The notes: generated from the letters alone by a model not told the origin. A DNA stretch of 35,716 nt from Candidatus Zixiibacteriota bacterium (GCA_003599535.1 QZKQ01000053.1:1-35716); one strand, 5' to 3'. Positions 26,872 to 35,503 are shown, counted from the stretch's first letter. Numbers and translations are program-made.

Positions 26872-28043
26872 TCCGCGACGACTACGACGTGATCGTGGTG
26901 GGCGGAGGCCCCGCTGGAACCACCGCCGCCCGCTCCGCGGCCGAAAGCGGCGCTTCCGTGCTGCTGCTGGAAAAGGATCGCGACCTGGGTCTGCCGGTGC
27001 GCTGCGCTGAGGCCGTGGGCCGCAAGGGTCTGGACCGTTACGTGGAGCTGGATCCCCGCTGGGTGGCGCAGCCCATTGGCGGCGCCCGCTTGATCGCGCC
27101 CGACGGTTCCCGCGTGGAAGTGTACACCGACGAAATCGGCTACGTCCTGAACCGCCGCCTGTTCGATCAGGAGCTGGGCCGCCTGGCTGCTCGGGCCGGT
27201 GCGCAGATCGTCACCCGCGCCTACGTTTGCGGGCTGATCCTGGAGCACGGCTGGGTGGCCGGCGTGAAGGTGAAACTGCCCGACCGCGAACTGCGGATCG
27301 GCGCCCGGGTGATCATCGGCGCGGACGGCCTGGAATCCCGCGTGGGCCGCTGGGCGGGGATGCGCACCCAATTCGTCCCGAAGGACCTGGAAACCTGCTA
27401 CCAGATGCAGTTGGGCGGCATCGAAGTGGAACCCCGGTACGTGGACTGCTACTTCGGCGAGCAGGTGGCGCCCGGCGGGTACGCCTGGGTGTTTCCCAAG
27501 GGGCCCGACACCGCCAACGTCGGCGTGGGCGTGGCCGGGCACATGACCAACGGGACGACGCCCAAGGCATACCTGGAACGGTTTGTGGAGCGGTACTTCC
27601 CCCGGGCTTCCGTGCTGGCCTGCGTGGCCGGAGGCGTCCCCTGCGCCAAGCCCCTCAAGCAGATCCACGGCCCCGGCATTCTCTTGGCCGGAGACGCCGC
27701 GGCGCACGCCAACCCGCTGACCGGCGGAGGCATCACCAGCGGCATGGCCGCGGGACACCTGGCCGGCCGGACCGCTGCCGAATGCGTTCGCGCTGGAGAC
27801 TGGTCCCTGAAGGCGCTTTCCGCCTACTCCGCACGCTGGGAAGAGCGCTGGGGCGAAGAACAGCGACGCATGTACCGCCTGAAAGAGGCGGTCCACAAGC
27901 TGACGGATAAAACCCTGAATGATACCGCCGTCATTCTGAACAAGTTGCCGCCGCAAAAGCGCACGATGCAGGCGGTCTTCCGTACCACTTTAGCGCATAA
28001 TCCTAAACTGCTGATAGACGTCGCTCGCAGTTTTCTTTCCTGA
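26868..28043 (+). CDS. Geranylgeranyl reductase family flavoprotein
   Basis: 391 residues starting at the ATGA overlap. N-terminal FAD fold: DVIVVGGGPAGTTAARSAA with an acidic LLLEKD strand end; PVRCAEAVG is the conserved Cys-containing substrate-side motif of the family. The second FAD motif is ILLAGDAAAHANPLTGGGI. These enzymes saturate isoprenoid double bonds (archaeal lipids, menaquinone side chains, phytyl groups), using reduced ferredoxin or flavin. The coupled ferredoxin supplies a natural electron donor. The substrate is inferred from context, not from residues. Confidence 0.88.
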   Translation: MIRDDYDVIVVGGGPAGTTAARSAAESGASVLLLEKDRDLGLPVRCAEAVGRKGLDRYVELDPRWVAQPIGGARLIAPDGSRVEVYTDEIGYVLNRRLFDQELGRLAARAGAQIVTRAYVCGLILEHGWVAGVKVKLPDRELRIGARVIIGADGLESRVGRWAGMRTQFVPKDLETCYQMQLGGIEVEPRYVDCYFGEQVAPGGYAWVFPKGPDTANVGVGVAGHMTNGTTPKAYLERFVERYFPRASVLACVAGGVPCAKPLKQIHGPGILLAGDAAAHANPLTGGGITSGMAAGHLAGRTAAECVRAGDWSLKALSAYSARWEERWGEEQRRMYRLKEAVHKLTDKTLNDTAVILNKLPPQKRTMQAVFRTTLAHNPKLLIDVARSFLS

Positions 28044-28066
28044 AAGGAAACCGGAGAGACAGGTCC

Positions 28067-28693
28067 ATGCAGGGAAAATTCTTGACTGCCTCCAACTTCC
28101 TAAGCCTGTTGCGCGTTCTGCTGCTCGTTCCCATTTTCCTGGCGCTGGGGAAAAATACGGCGGCAGGGAATGCCTGGGCGCTGCTGTTCATGGGCCTGGC
28201 GGTGGTGACGGACTACATGGACGGTTACCTGGCCCGTAAAATGGGGCAGATCAGCGATCTGGGCAGAGTGCTGGACCCGGTGGCCGACAAGATCTGCATC
28301 GCCGCGGTGGCCCTGTTCCTGGCTTCGCCCTGGCGCCAGCTTCCCCTGCCACTCTGGTTCGTCCTTGTGGTTGTCATCCGCGACCTGGCCGTGGTGGGGT
28401 CCGGTTACCTGATCTACCGCCGCGCCGGATTCGTGGTCACCTCCAACTGGTGGGGCAAGTTCACTTCCGGATTCCTGGCCGCGTTGCTCATCACCTACGT
28501 GCTGCACTTCGACCGCTATCTGGGAAAGGCCGCAGCGACCCTCCAGGACCTCCTGCTGGGATTGTCGCTGCTCTTCCTGCTGATCTCCACGGTCTCCTAC
28601 GGGCTGCGCATGGCGGCCATCTACGCCGGCCGGCACCCCTCGGTTTCCTCTCCGTCGCACCCGGTCCGGAAACACGGATTCCCTAATTCCTGA
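28067..28693 (+). CDS. pgsA: CDP-alcohol phosphatidyltransferase (PgsA-like)
   Basis: 208 residues, four to six membrane helices. The family motif is complete: DYMDGYLAR, then GRVLDPVADK, giving DxxDG..AR.8.G...D...D. The start is preceded by GGAGAG. The usual product is phosphatidylglycerophosphate from CDP-diacylglycerol and glycerol-3-phosphate at the inner membrane. In this context another CDP-lipid acceptor pair is possible. It lies 23 nt after the GGR gene and 59 nt before cysS. Confidence 0.8.
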   Translation: MQGKFLTASNFLSLLRVLLLVPIFLALGKNTAAGNAWALLFMGLAVVTDYMDGYLARKMGQISDLGRVLDPVADKICIAAVALFLASPWRQLPLPLWFVLVVVIRDLAVVGSGYLIYRRAGFVVTSNWWGKFTSGFLAALLITYVLHFDRYLGKAAATLQDLLLGLSLLFLLISTVSYGLRMAAIYAGRHPSVSSPSHPVRKHGFPNS

Positions 28694-28752
28694 TCACGTT
28701 TACCCGTATTCATGCCATCGTTAACCGCCCTGCCGGGCTGAAGGACCCGCCC

Positions 28753-30192
28753 ATGCCAACCTTGCGTTTTTACAATACCCTGACCAACTGGAAGGAAGAT
28801 TTTCATCCGCTGATTCCCGGCGAAGTCCGCATGTACACCTGCGGACCCACGGTGCACGATTTCGCCCACATCGGTAACTTCCGGGCGTACCTGTTCGAGG
28901 ACCTGCTGCGCCGCACGCTGAAGTACCTGGGCTTCCGCGTCATCCAGGTGATGAACCTGACCGACGTGGATGACAAGACCATCCGCAAGAGCCAGGCGAA
29001 GAGTATGACCCTGCGCGATTACACGGCCATCTACAAGGAGGCCTTCTTTCAGGATCTGGACGCCCTGCGCATCGAGCGGGCGGAAGTCTATCCCGCGGCC
29101 ACCGATCACGTGCCTGAAATGGTGGAACTGATCCGCCGATTGGTCGAGAAGGGGCACACCTACGAGGCGGACGGGTCCATCTACTTCCGCATCAGCAGTT
29201 TTCCGGAATACGGCAAGTTGTCCAACATCCGGGCCGACGAGCTGCGCGCCGGAGTGCGCGTTGACGCCGACGAGTACGAGAAGGAAGACGTGCGCGACTT
29301 CGCCTTGTGGAAGGCCTGGACGCCGGAAGACGGCGAGGTCTACTGGGAGACGGCGCTGGGCAAGGGCCGTCCCGGCTGGCATATCGAATGCTCGGCCATG
29401 GCCGCCCGATATCTGGGCACCCACTTCGATATCCATACCGGCGGAGTGGACAACATCTTCCCCCACCACGAAAACGAAATCGCCCAGTCGGTCTGCGGCT
29501 TCGGGACGAAGTTCGCCAACTACTGGCTGCACAACGCCCACCTGGTGGTCAACGGCGAAAAGATGTCCAAGTCGCTGGGCAACTTCTACACCCTGCGCGA
29601 CGTGACCTCGGCCGGTTTCTCCCCCCGGGTAGTGCGCTACTTCCTGCTCTCAGCCCACTACCGCCAGCCACTGAACCTGGTGTACGACCCCCGCGCCGGC
29701 GTCACCGAAAGCTTGGACGCGGCCAGGAGCGCCCTGGGCCGCCTGGACGAGTTCCGCGTCAAGCTGACCGAACTGGGCCGCCGGTCGGCCGCCGGCGACC
29801 TGCAGAGCCGCGAAGTGTCCGACCTGCTGGATAAGGCGGAAGAGGCTTTGGTCGCCGCCCTGGCCAACGACCTGGACGTCTCCGGGGCGTTGGGGGCGGT
29901 CTTCACCCTGGTCAAGGAAGGCAACCGCCTGCTGGCTTCCGGAGAAATGACGCCCACCGATGCGGTGGCCGTCAACGACAAGCTGCAGCGCTGGGATCGT
30001 GTCCTGGGAGTGGTCGAACCCGAAGCCGAGACCGGAGTGGACGCCGAGCGCATCGAAGCCTTGATCCGGGAGCGCAACGAAGCCCGCCAGGCGAAGAACT
30101 TCGCCCGCGCCGACGAGATCCGCCAGCAACTGCTGCGCGAAGGCATCGTCCTGCAGGACAGCCCCACGGGGACGAGGTGGAAAAAAGAGTAG
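28753..30192 (+). CDS. cysS: Cysteinyl-tRNA synthetase
   Basis: 479 residues, normal length. Class I motifs HIGN (in FAHIGNFRAYL) and KMSKSLGNF are intact. Zinc ligands are in MYTCGPTVHD, IECSAMAA and PHHENEIAQ. The C-terminal anticodon-binding helices end with FARADEIRQQLL and a short TRWKKE tail. The enzyme charges tRNA-Cys in the cytosol. AAGGA precedes ATG 28753. A strong terminator follows 21 nt after the stop. Confidence 0.96.
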   Translation: MPTLRFYNTLTNWKEDFHPLIPGEVRMYTCGPTVHDFAHIGNFRAYLFEDLLRRTLKYLGFRVIQVMNLTDVDDKTIRKSQAKSMTLRDYTAIYKEAFFQDLDALRIERAEVYPAATDHVPEMVELIRRLVEKGHTYEADGSIYFRISSFPEYGKLSNIRADELRAGVRVDADEYEKEDVRDFALWKAWTPEDGEVYWETALGKGRPGWHIECSAMAARYLGTHFDIHTGGVDNIFPHHENEIAQSVCGFGTKFANYWLHNAHLVVNGEKMSKSLGNFYTLRDVTSAGFSPRVVRYFLLSAHYRQPLNLVYDPRAGVTESLDAARSALGRLDEFRVKLTELGRRSAAGDLQSREVSDLLDKAEEALVAALANDLDVSGALGAVFTLVKEGNRLLASGEMTPTDAVAVNDKLQRWDRVLGVVEPEAETGVDAERIEALIRERNEARQAKNFARADEIRQQLLREGIVLQDSPTGTRWKKE

Positions 30193-30213
30193 ATTGGTTC
30201 CTTTACAAAAATC

Positions 30214-30244
30214 AGGGGCGGCCCCATGGCCGCCCCTCTTTTTT
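30214..30244 (+). terminator. Rho-independent terminator after cysS
   Basis: AGGGGCGGCC (30214-30223) and GGCCGCCCCT (30228-30237) form a perfect 10-bp stem with loop CCAT, then CTTTTTT. The same 10-bp arms recur at 33000-33025 with a different loop. Confidence 0.92.
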
Positions 30245-30250
30245 GGTTCG

Positions 30251-30282
30251 AAAGTTACAAAGTTGGAAGGTTGCAAAGTTAC
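30251..30282. repeat. Four 8-bp tandem units overlapping a stop codon
   Basis: AAAGTTAC, AAAGTTGG, AAGGTTGC, AAAGTTAC in direct succession. The last unit contains TTA 30279-30281, the complement of the TAA stop of the minus-strand gene. Confidence 0.8.
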
Positions 30283-32420
30283 TTCAATAGGACGAGCTTC
30301 TGCGTCTGCGTCATGCCGTCCGCGCTCAAGCGGGCGAAGTAGATCCCCGAAGGCAGCGCTGAGGCGTCGAAGGTCACTTCATGCGATCCCGCGTCCCGCC
30401 ATCCGTCCACCAGCGCTGCGACTTCGCGGCCGGCAGTATCATAGACCCGGAGAGTGACGTGGCTGTATTCGGTAAGCTGGTAAGCCAGAGCCGTCTGCGG
30501 GTTAAACGGATTGGGCGAGGCCTTCAGGGTCAGACCCGAAGGGAGAAAAGCAGCCTGTGGCTGCTCGCCGGGGAAGGGTTCACCGGTGCAGGCCCAGTCG
30601 CCTACCAGGGCTTCCCCGTCGCCGGCCAGCTTGGTGTAGGTGAAGTAGCTGGAGTCCCACTTGGCCATGGGGCTGTAATCTCCCACGTAGCCCACGTAGG
30701 TGTAGGTCCCCGGTGCGGCGGTGGAGGAGACGTTCTGGAAGCGGCTACGCACGACGTTGGCTCCCGCGGGCATGCCCAGAATCACCGGCCCCAGCATGGG
30801 CCCCTGCCAGGCGCCCGAAGGCAGGCGCTGCATGATCCAGGCGTCCACGTTCTGATAGACCCCGGAGAGGTTCTGCAACTGGGCGTTATAGGTGAAGGTG
30901 CCGCCGCCGGGCGGGATCTGGATGGGAGCGCCCACCGGGGTCAGGGTAATCTGCACGTTGGGATACGATGGCGTAGTCCCGGCCCAGCCGAAGTAGCTGC
31001 TGGCGAGGCTGCTAGCCCCGGTGCTCCAGGCGCCGCCATGGTATGGATCAACCCCGTCGGCAATGCAGGCGGCGGTCAGACCGTCATATTCATGGGTGTC
31101 ATCCACAGTACCCCAATCCCAGGATGAAGTACTGCCTAAGTTGGCGTAGGTGTTGATGCTCGATTCCATCCAGTTGTTGCCGGTTCCACTCGAGTAGTAG
31201 TAGAACAGGCTGAAGCGTCCATCATTATTGGAAGCGCAGCTCCCGTATTCCTGGTTGCCCGCCCAGTTGAAGTAGTACATGGGACTCCAGGAAGTGCCGG
31301 CGTTGCTGGTGTAGGCGTACACGATATCCCAGTCCGTGGATACCTGGGCATCCCCGGAGACCAGGACGTAATTACCGTACATGCTGGTGATGCCCCAGCA
31401 GTAAATGTTGTGGGAAGCACTGGACATGACCGTGGAGTAGGTCCATGGGCCTACGCCATAAGCGGACGATTCCGTCACCCGGACGTCCCAGAGCCAGTCC
31501 GACCAGCAGATGTGGATGCAGTTGTCCCCCGGGCAATAGGTGATGGCATTGCCCTGCGGGACGTGATTCAACTGCCAGCCGAAGGCATAGTTATCGCTCC
31601 AGGTCAGGGTTGGGGAAGACGGACTGGTGCAACGCAGAAAACGGACACCGTAGTTTCCTTCCACGGTATCGCGTTCCTTGACGCAGGCGTACAGGTACAC
31701 GCTGGATCCGCTGAATTCCACTTCATCGGACGTGATGGAGCAGTGTGTGAAGGTGTTGATCGTACTGGAGTAAATCGTGGAAAAACCGGAGTTGCTGGGA
31801 TTCAGCAAGTCGAACCACATGGACTTGAAATAGTACGTTCCCTGGGTATAGACCACATACGCCCGGTTGTTGGATGAAACGACCTCAATATCGGGATACC
31901 CTAATGCCGCGCCGGTGTAAAATCCGAGAACGTAGCTCCAGGTATCCACGGCCGGATTGCCGGTGTTCTTGAAGATCTTGATCCAGTTGTATGTGGCGCC
32001 GCTCGAGGGCGGGACCACCATCACGGCGTAGTAGTGGTTGTTCTCCCCGCGGCTGACCTGTACGTTCCAGCTGCCGGAAAGGATGATGTGGGAGACGTCC
32101 ACCGGCGGATCGTTCTCCCCCGGAAGAACCACCACGGTTTCGGTGTCGGGCGGATATACCACCACATTGGGGTCCGGTTCTACCGGCGGCTTTGGCGAAA
32201 CGGCCAGGGGTTCCACCGGAGCCGGCGCCTGGGTTTCCGGCAGTACTCCGGCCTCTCGGGATATGGGGATGGTGGGGGTGTCCGGCACGTCCGAAACCAG
32301 GGTGGACGGATCGGGGGCGGCGGGCCGCTGGGCCACGGCCGGCAGGGCCGCCATCAGAACCATGATCGTTCCCATGATAGCGAGCACGGGGACAGTACGG
32401 AGGGCACCTCGATTTCTCAT
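30279..32420 (-). CDS. Secreted propeller-like protein with shared module and T9SS sorting domain
   Basis: 713 residues on the minus strand. GGAAGGAG lies 7 nt before ATG. A signal peptide (MGTIMVLMAALPAVAQ) leads to a Pro-rich linker, then a beta-propeller-like region (about 105-475) with repeated aromatic/Ser-rich strands such as TSNAGTSWSPMYYFNW, similar to sialidase/BNR repeats. A beta module of about 110 residues (GGGTFTYNAQLQN onward) and a sorting domain follow (SPNPFNPQTAL, SGIYFARL, QKLVLLK). The last two parts match the neighbouring minus-strand gene closely. Cargo for type IX-like export; ligand unknown. Its codons look less GC-rich than those of the plus-strand genes. Confidence 0.72.
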   Translation of the reverse strand: MRNRGALRTVPVLAIMGTIMVLMAALPAVAQRPAAPDPSTLVSDVPDTPTIPISREAGVLPETQAPAPVEPLAVSPKPPVEPDPNVVVYPPDTETVVVLPGENDPPVDVSHIILSGSWNVQVSRGENNHYYAVMVVPPSSGATYNWIKIFKNTGNPAVDTWSYVLGFYTGAALGYPDIEVVSSNNRAYVVYTQGTYYFKSMWFDLLNPSNSGFSTIYSSTINTFTHCSITSDEVEFSGSSVYLYACVKERDTVEGNYGVRFLRCTSPSSPTLTWSDNYAFGWQLNHVPQGNAITYCPGDNCIHICWSDWLWDVRVTESSAYGVGPWTYSTVMSSASHNIYCWGITSMYGNYVLVSGDAQVSTDWDIVYAYTSNAGTSWSPMYYFNWAGNQEYGSCASNNDGRFSLFYYYSSGTGNNWMESSINTYANLGSTSSWDWGTVDDTHEYDGLTAACIADGVDPYHGGAWSTGASSLASSYFGWAGTTPSYPNVQITLTPVGAPIQIPPGGGTFTYNAQLQNLSGVYQNVDAWIMQRLPSGAWQGPMLGPVILGMPAGANVVRSRFQNVSSTAAPGTYTYVGYVGDYSPMAKWDSSYFTYTKLAGDGEALVGDWACTGEPFPGEQPQAAFLPSGLTLKASPNPFNPQTALAYQLTEYSHVTLRVYDTAGREVAALVDGWRDAGSHEVTFDASALPSGIYFARLSADGMTQTQKLVLLK

Positions 32421-32970
32421 GGCACTACTCCTTCCATAATGAATGGGGTTTAGGGGGTATTGCTGGCAACCGGTTATTTCCGTATGTCAAGCGGTGCTAA
32501 GCAGAAGGTAAGTTCGGGAGTGGGCGATGCAGGCGCGAATGATCCCAGCATCTGGATGAAGGATACACCGTATATCAGCGGGAGCCGGAGACGACGAGGT
32601 GCAGAGAGGCAGCAGAGAAGAAAGTAAATCCCTAAAAAGGTAACTTGCGGAGAAGTATAAGTCAACAGATTTCTAGTATATTTTGTGATGATATTATCAT
32701 TTAATCTATCCACGTTTTTGGTAGAATCCCTAATAATATCCTTATATTTTCTATTTGCCAGACGCCGGCATTCCACCTTGGCCGGGAAGGCTGCCGGCCG
32801 GCTCCGTCGGGTGTCGTGATCCTTATTATCGGTGATTGGGACAACAACCCCGGCGGATGGCGCGACGGGGCGGGCATGGAGGCGAAAGTGAGATACAATA
32901 TCCCGCCGCCTGGTCCGCCTTTTTCTTCCGGGAGGGTAGGGTAAGCTTCCCTGCTTGCCGTTTCCCCCCC

Positions 32971-32990
32971 GGCAGGAACGCCTATCCTAC
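32971..32990. repeat. Dispersed repeat GGCAGGAAYGCCTATCC, copy 1
   Basis: GGCAGGAACGCCTATCCTAC here matches, in opposite orientation and with 2 differences over 20 bases, the copy at 35484-35503. Confidence 0.65.
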
Positions 32991-32999
32991 TGAGAGAGA

Positions 33000-33025
33000 A
33001 GGGGCGGCCACACCGGGCCGCCCCT
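33000..33025 (-). terminator. Terminator hairpin of the minus-strand beta-helix gene
   Basis: AGGGGCGGCC (33000-33009) and GGCCGCCCCT (33016-33025) form a perfect 10-bp stem, loop ACACCG. Read on the minus strand it is followed by TCTCTCTCA, a weak T tract. Its arms are identical to the cysS terminator. Confidence 0.6.
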
Positions 33026-33026
33026 A

Positions 33027-33057
33027 CTAACGACTAACGACCAACGACCAACGACTA
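33027..33057. repeat. 7-bp tandem repeat ending in a stop codon
   Basis: CTAACGA twice, CCAACGA twice, then CTA, the first bases of a fifth unit. That CTA (33055-33057) is the complement of the TAG stop of the minus-strand gene. Confidence 0.8.
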
Positions 33058-35235
33058 CTTCAGCAGGACGAGCTTCTGCACCTGGTTGAAATCACCCGCT
33101 TCCAGTCTCGCGAAGTAGATGCCCGAAGCCAGCCCGGAAGCGTCGAACGTCACCTGGTGCGATCCGGTGTCCCGCCACCCGTCCACCAGCGTCGTTACCT
33201 CACGGCCGGCCGTGTCGTAGATCTTCAGGCTGACCCGGCTGGAAGCGGTAAGCTGGTAGCTTAGAGCCGTCGTCGGATTGAAGGGGTTGGGATAGGCGCC
33301 GTGCAGGGCGTAGCTTTCCGGCACGGAAGCCTCCGGCTCGTCGTCGTCCAGCGGATCGCCCCAGTTGGGCCAGGTGATCGCCAGGACGCCCTCGTCTCTT
33401 AACCCTTCCTTCACCAGGAAGAACCGGTCCTCCGAGCGCAACTCCCCCACCTGGGCGAAGCCGCGGTACACGTACAGTCCCCCCGAAGCGGAGGCCGGCA
33501 CCTGCTGCGTGCGCACCCACTCCATAGTGGCACCGGAGGGAATGGTCACTTCCGTAGGATCGAACACCGGCGCGGTGAAGATACTGTCGGGCTGCACCAG
33601 GTCGCACCAGATGGTCGCGGTCTGCGGGAAGGGGGTAGGGTTGGTGGCCCGGATGGTGTAGTCGAAGGTGCCGCCCTCTTCCGGGAATGGCATGGGCAGG
33701 TTGTGCGGCGTCAGCAGCACGCGCACCGGCGTGGCCATGTTGAAGAAGAAGGCGCCCATGTCCGGATAGGTGCCGTCAGGTTCGTAGAACCCAACTCCGT
33801 GATTGATCAGGGGGGACCCCCACTGCAGGCGGAAATCGTCATGCTCGGGGTCCACGAACAGGGGATCGGCGGTGGTGGACCAGTAACCCGGCTCCACCCC
33901 CTGGTAATGTCCCAAGGCATTATTGAAGGTGTTGTTGGCGTGCACCACGGGAGTTCCGGGGCCCGTCATGCTGAGGCCGTAGCCGCCGCTGTTCACGACG
34001 TTGTTGTTCTCGAAGAAGACCAGATCCGGCGATGATCTCTGGATATCACCGGAGATCCCATCCCCCGCGGCGTCATATACCGTATTGTTGAGGATATAAG
34101 CCAAGCTGTTCAGGGTACCGCCGAGATCGAGCACCCGGATGCCGTCTCCCGGGCTGTGCAGCACGGCGTTGCCTTCGATGCGCCCTCCGAAATCTGAGAA
34201 CGGCACGCTGAGGGAGATGCCGCCGCCGCGCAGGATGTTATTCTGGATGACCGGCCCGCCGAATCCCATGCTGCTGAACCCGCCGCTGAGGGATCCGTAC
34301 ATGGTGTTGCCGGTGATCTCAAGGCTATACGCGCCGGAAAATTCCACGGAATCCAGCAGAACGCTTTCCGTGATCGAAATATACCGGTAATTGGTGGTGA
34401 TCTTCCCATGGATCACGGCGCGATTTAGGGTTATATGGTTGACATCTTCAATGACCGTGGCGTTGATTTCGCCGTGTACGGTGCTTTGCTGCAGCCAGAT
34501 CTCGCTGGGGTTGATGACGTCGCCGCCGATGTCGCAGCCGATGAAGTGAGCGTCGGAATTGTTGCTGGCGGAGGTCGAAATGTAATTCCCGGCGATGCGG
34601 CAGTCCCAGGCCCAGAGGACGCCGGGTACCGGGTGCGACAGGTCGCCCTCGATCACGCATCCCTGCAGGTACCCGTTGGCGGGATATTCGGAAAAATTCA
34701 GCGACCCGGTGAAGACGCAATCCAGGAACCAGATATCTGCGTCCCCAAATTCCAGATCCAGGGTGACCAGGCAGCGGGTCAGCAGGGGTACAAGCTCAGA
34801 GTGCAGCGGCATCGAAATGCGGCTGTCCGCGACCTCGGCGCCGCCGGACAGTTGATCGCCATATTCCAACGAGCAGAAGATCAGTTCGGACGTGGAGGCT
34901 TCACCCAGATAGAGCCCGTCCCAATCGCCGGGTTGAGGAGTGATCCGGTTGGACGTGAAGCGGATGGTGTCACCCTGTCCCGGCGCCACCGTGCCGTCGG
35001 CGGACAGGCGGCCTTCGGCGGTCAAGCCCGTGCCAAGCTCGAAGCGCACCTCCACCCCCGGCTGGATGACCAGGCTGTCGTTCATGGGGATGGTGACGTC
35101 GCCCTGGATGATGAACGGCGAACCTGCTTGCGTCCAGGTTCCGCTGACGTTGCCTCCGGGAATGATGGTCTGAGCGTAGACCGGGCCCGCTGCCAACATC
35201 ACGGCGAATATACCCTTCAGCCACCTCGCGAACAT
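33055..35235 (-). CDS. Secreted right-handed beta-helix protein with T9SS sorting domain
   Basis: Start ATG at 35235 (minus) follows GGGAGGAATC; an in-frame ATG 18 bases earlier is less well placed. 726 residues. A signal peptide (LKGIFAVMLAAGPVYAQ) is followed by a long parallel beta-helix region (about 25-490) with repeating short strands and N-rich turns, for example VIQNNILRGGGISL and AYILNNTVYDAAGDG, as in pectin-lyase-like folds and right-handed beta-helix repeats. An Ig-like module (GGTFDYTIRATNP onward) and a sorting domain (YPNPFNPTTAL, SGIYFARL, QKLVLLK) close the protein. Such proteins often bind or cleave polysaccharide; no catalytic residues could be assigned. Confidence 0.75.
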   Translation of the reverse strand: MFARWLKGIFAVMLAAGPVYAQTIIPGGNVSGTWTQAGSPFIIQGDVTIPMNDSLVIQPGVEVRFELGTGLTAEGRLSADGTVAPGQGDTIRFTSNRITPQPGDWDGLYLGEASTSELIFCSLEYGDQLSGGAEVADSRISMPLHSELVPLLTRCLVTLDLEFGDADIWFLDCVFTGSLNFSEYPANGYLQGCVIEGDLSHPVPGVLWAWDCRIAGNYISTSASNNSDAHFIGCDIGGDVINPSEIWLQQSTVHGEINATVIEDVNHITLNRAVIHGKITTNYRYISITESVLLDSVEFSGAYSLEITGNTMYGSLSGGFSSMGFGGPVIQNNILRGGGISLSVPFSDFGGRIEGNAVLHSPGDGIRVLDLGGTLNSLAYILNNTVYDAAGDGISGDIQRSSPDLVFFENNNVVNSGGYGLSMTGPGTPVVHANNTFNNALGHYQGVEPGYWSTTADPLFVDPEHDDFRLQWGSPLINHGVGFYEPDGTYPDMGAFFFNMATPVRVLLTPHNLPMPFPEEGGTFDYTIRATNPTPFPQTATIWCDLVQPDSIFTAPVFDPTEVTIPSGATMEWVRTQQVPASASGGLYVYRGFAQVGELRSEDRFFLVKEGLRDEGVLAITWPNWGDPLDDDEPEASVPESYALHGAYPNPFNPTTALSYQLTASSRVSLKIYDTAGREVTTLVDGWRDTGSHQVTFDASGLASGIYFARLEAGDFNQVQKLVLLK

Positions 35236-35368
35236 GATTCCTCCCAAAAACATGCTGATACTTTCTCATCTCATGCGTCGGACAGGCGCCGCGCGGTCAA
35301 CCGTCATGTCCTGTCACCAGGAGTTACGTGATTACAAGTACAAAAGCGCAATGGCGAGGCGGACAAAT

Positions 35369-35396
35369 TTTATGAAAGCTGCATGATAAGTGTAAA
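35369..35396 (-). promoter_or_regulatory. Possible promoter of the beta-helix gene
   Basis: On the minus strand: TTTACA (35396-35391), 16-nt spacer, CATAAA (35374-35369), about 130 nt before the start codon, in an AT-rich stretch. Matches to consensus are 5/6 and 4/6. Confidence 0.35.
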
Positions 35397-35483
35397 ATAT
35401 AACTGCACTTATATAAGGAAAAGGGGGCGCACACAGATCGCCTGCCAACGAGATGGAAATGGGGGATGCAGGTCTTTATAGTG

Positions 35484-35503
35484 GTGGGATAGGCATTCCT
35501 GCC
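35484..35503. repeat. Dispersed repeat GGCAGGAAYGCCTATCC, copy 2 (inverted)
   Basis: GGATAGGCATTCCTGCC (35487-35503) is the reverse complement of the repeat at 32971-32987 with one difference; the match extends three bases further. Confidence 0.65.

Larger units (their letters stand above)
32421..33054. other. 634-bp intergenic region with an AT-rich core and repeat-dense right end
   Basis: No credible gene. An AT-rich core lies at about 32630-32760, in strong contrast with its surroundings. A GGCCGG/CCGGCC hairpin lies near 32780-32800. The right end holds a dispersed repeat, a terminator hairpin and a 7-bp tandem repeat (listed separately). On the minus strand TTGACA occurs at 32485-32490, but I see no matching -10 box. 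The promoter of the left gene is presumably here. Confidence 0.6.

Noticed and set aside
31410-31877. Plus-strand frame inside the minus-strand propeller gene
   Set aside because: No ribosome site or domain; antisense of a better supported gene with signal peptide and sorting domain.
33027-33057. CRISPR-like array
   Set aside because: Units are only 7 bp with no spacers; it is a simple tandem repeat.
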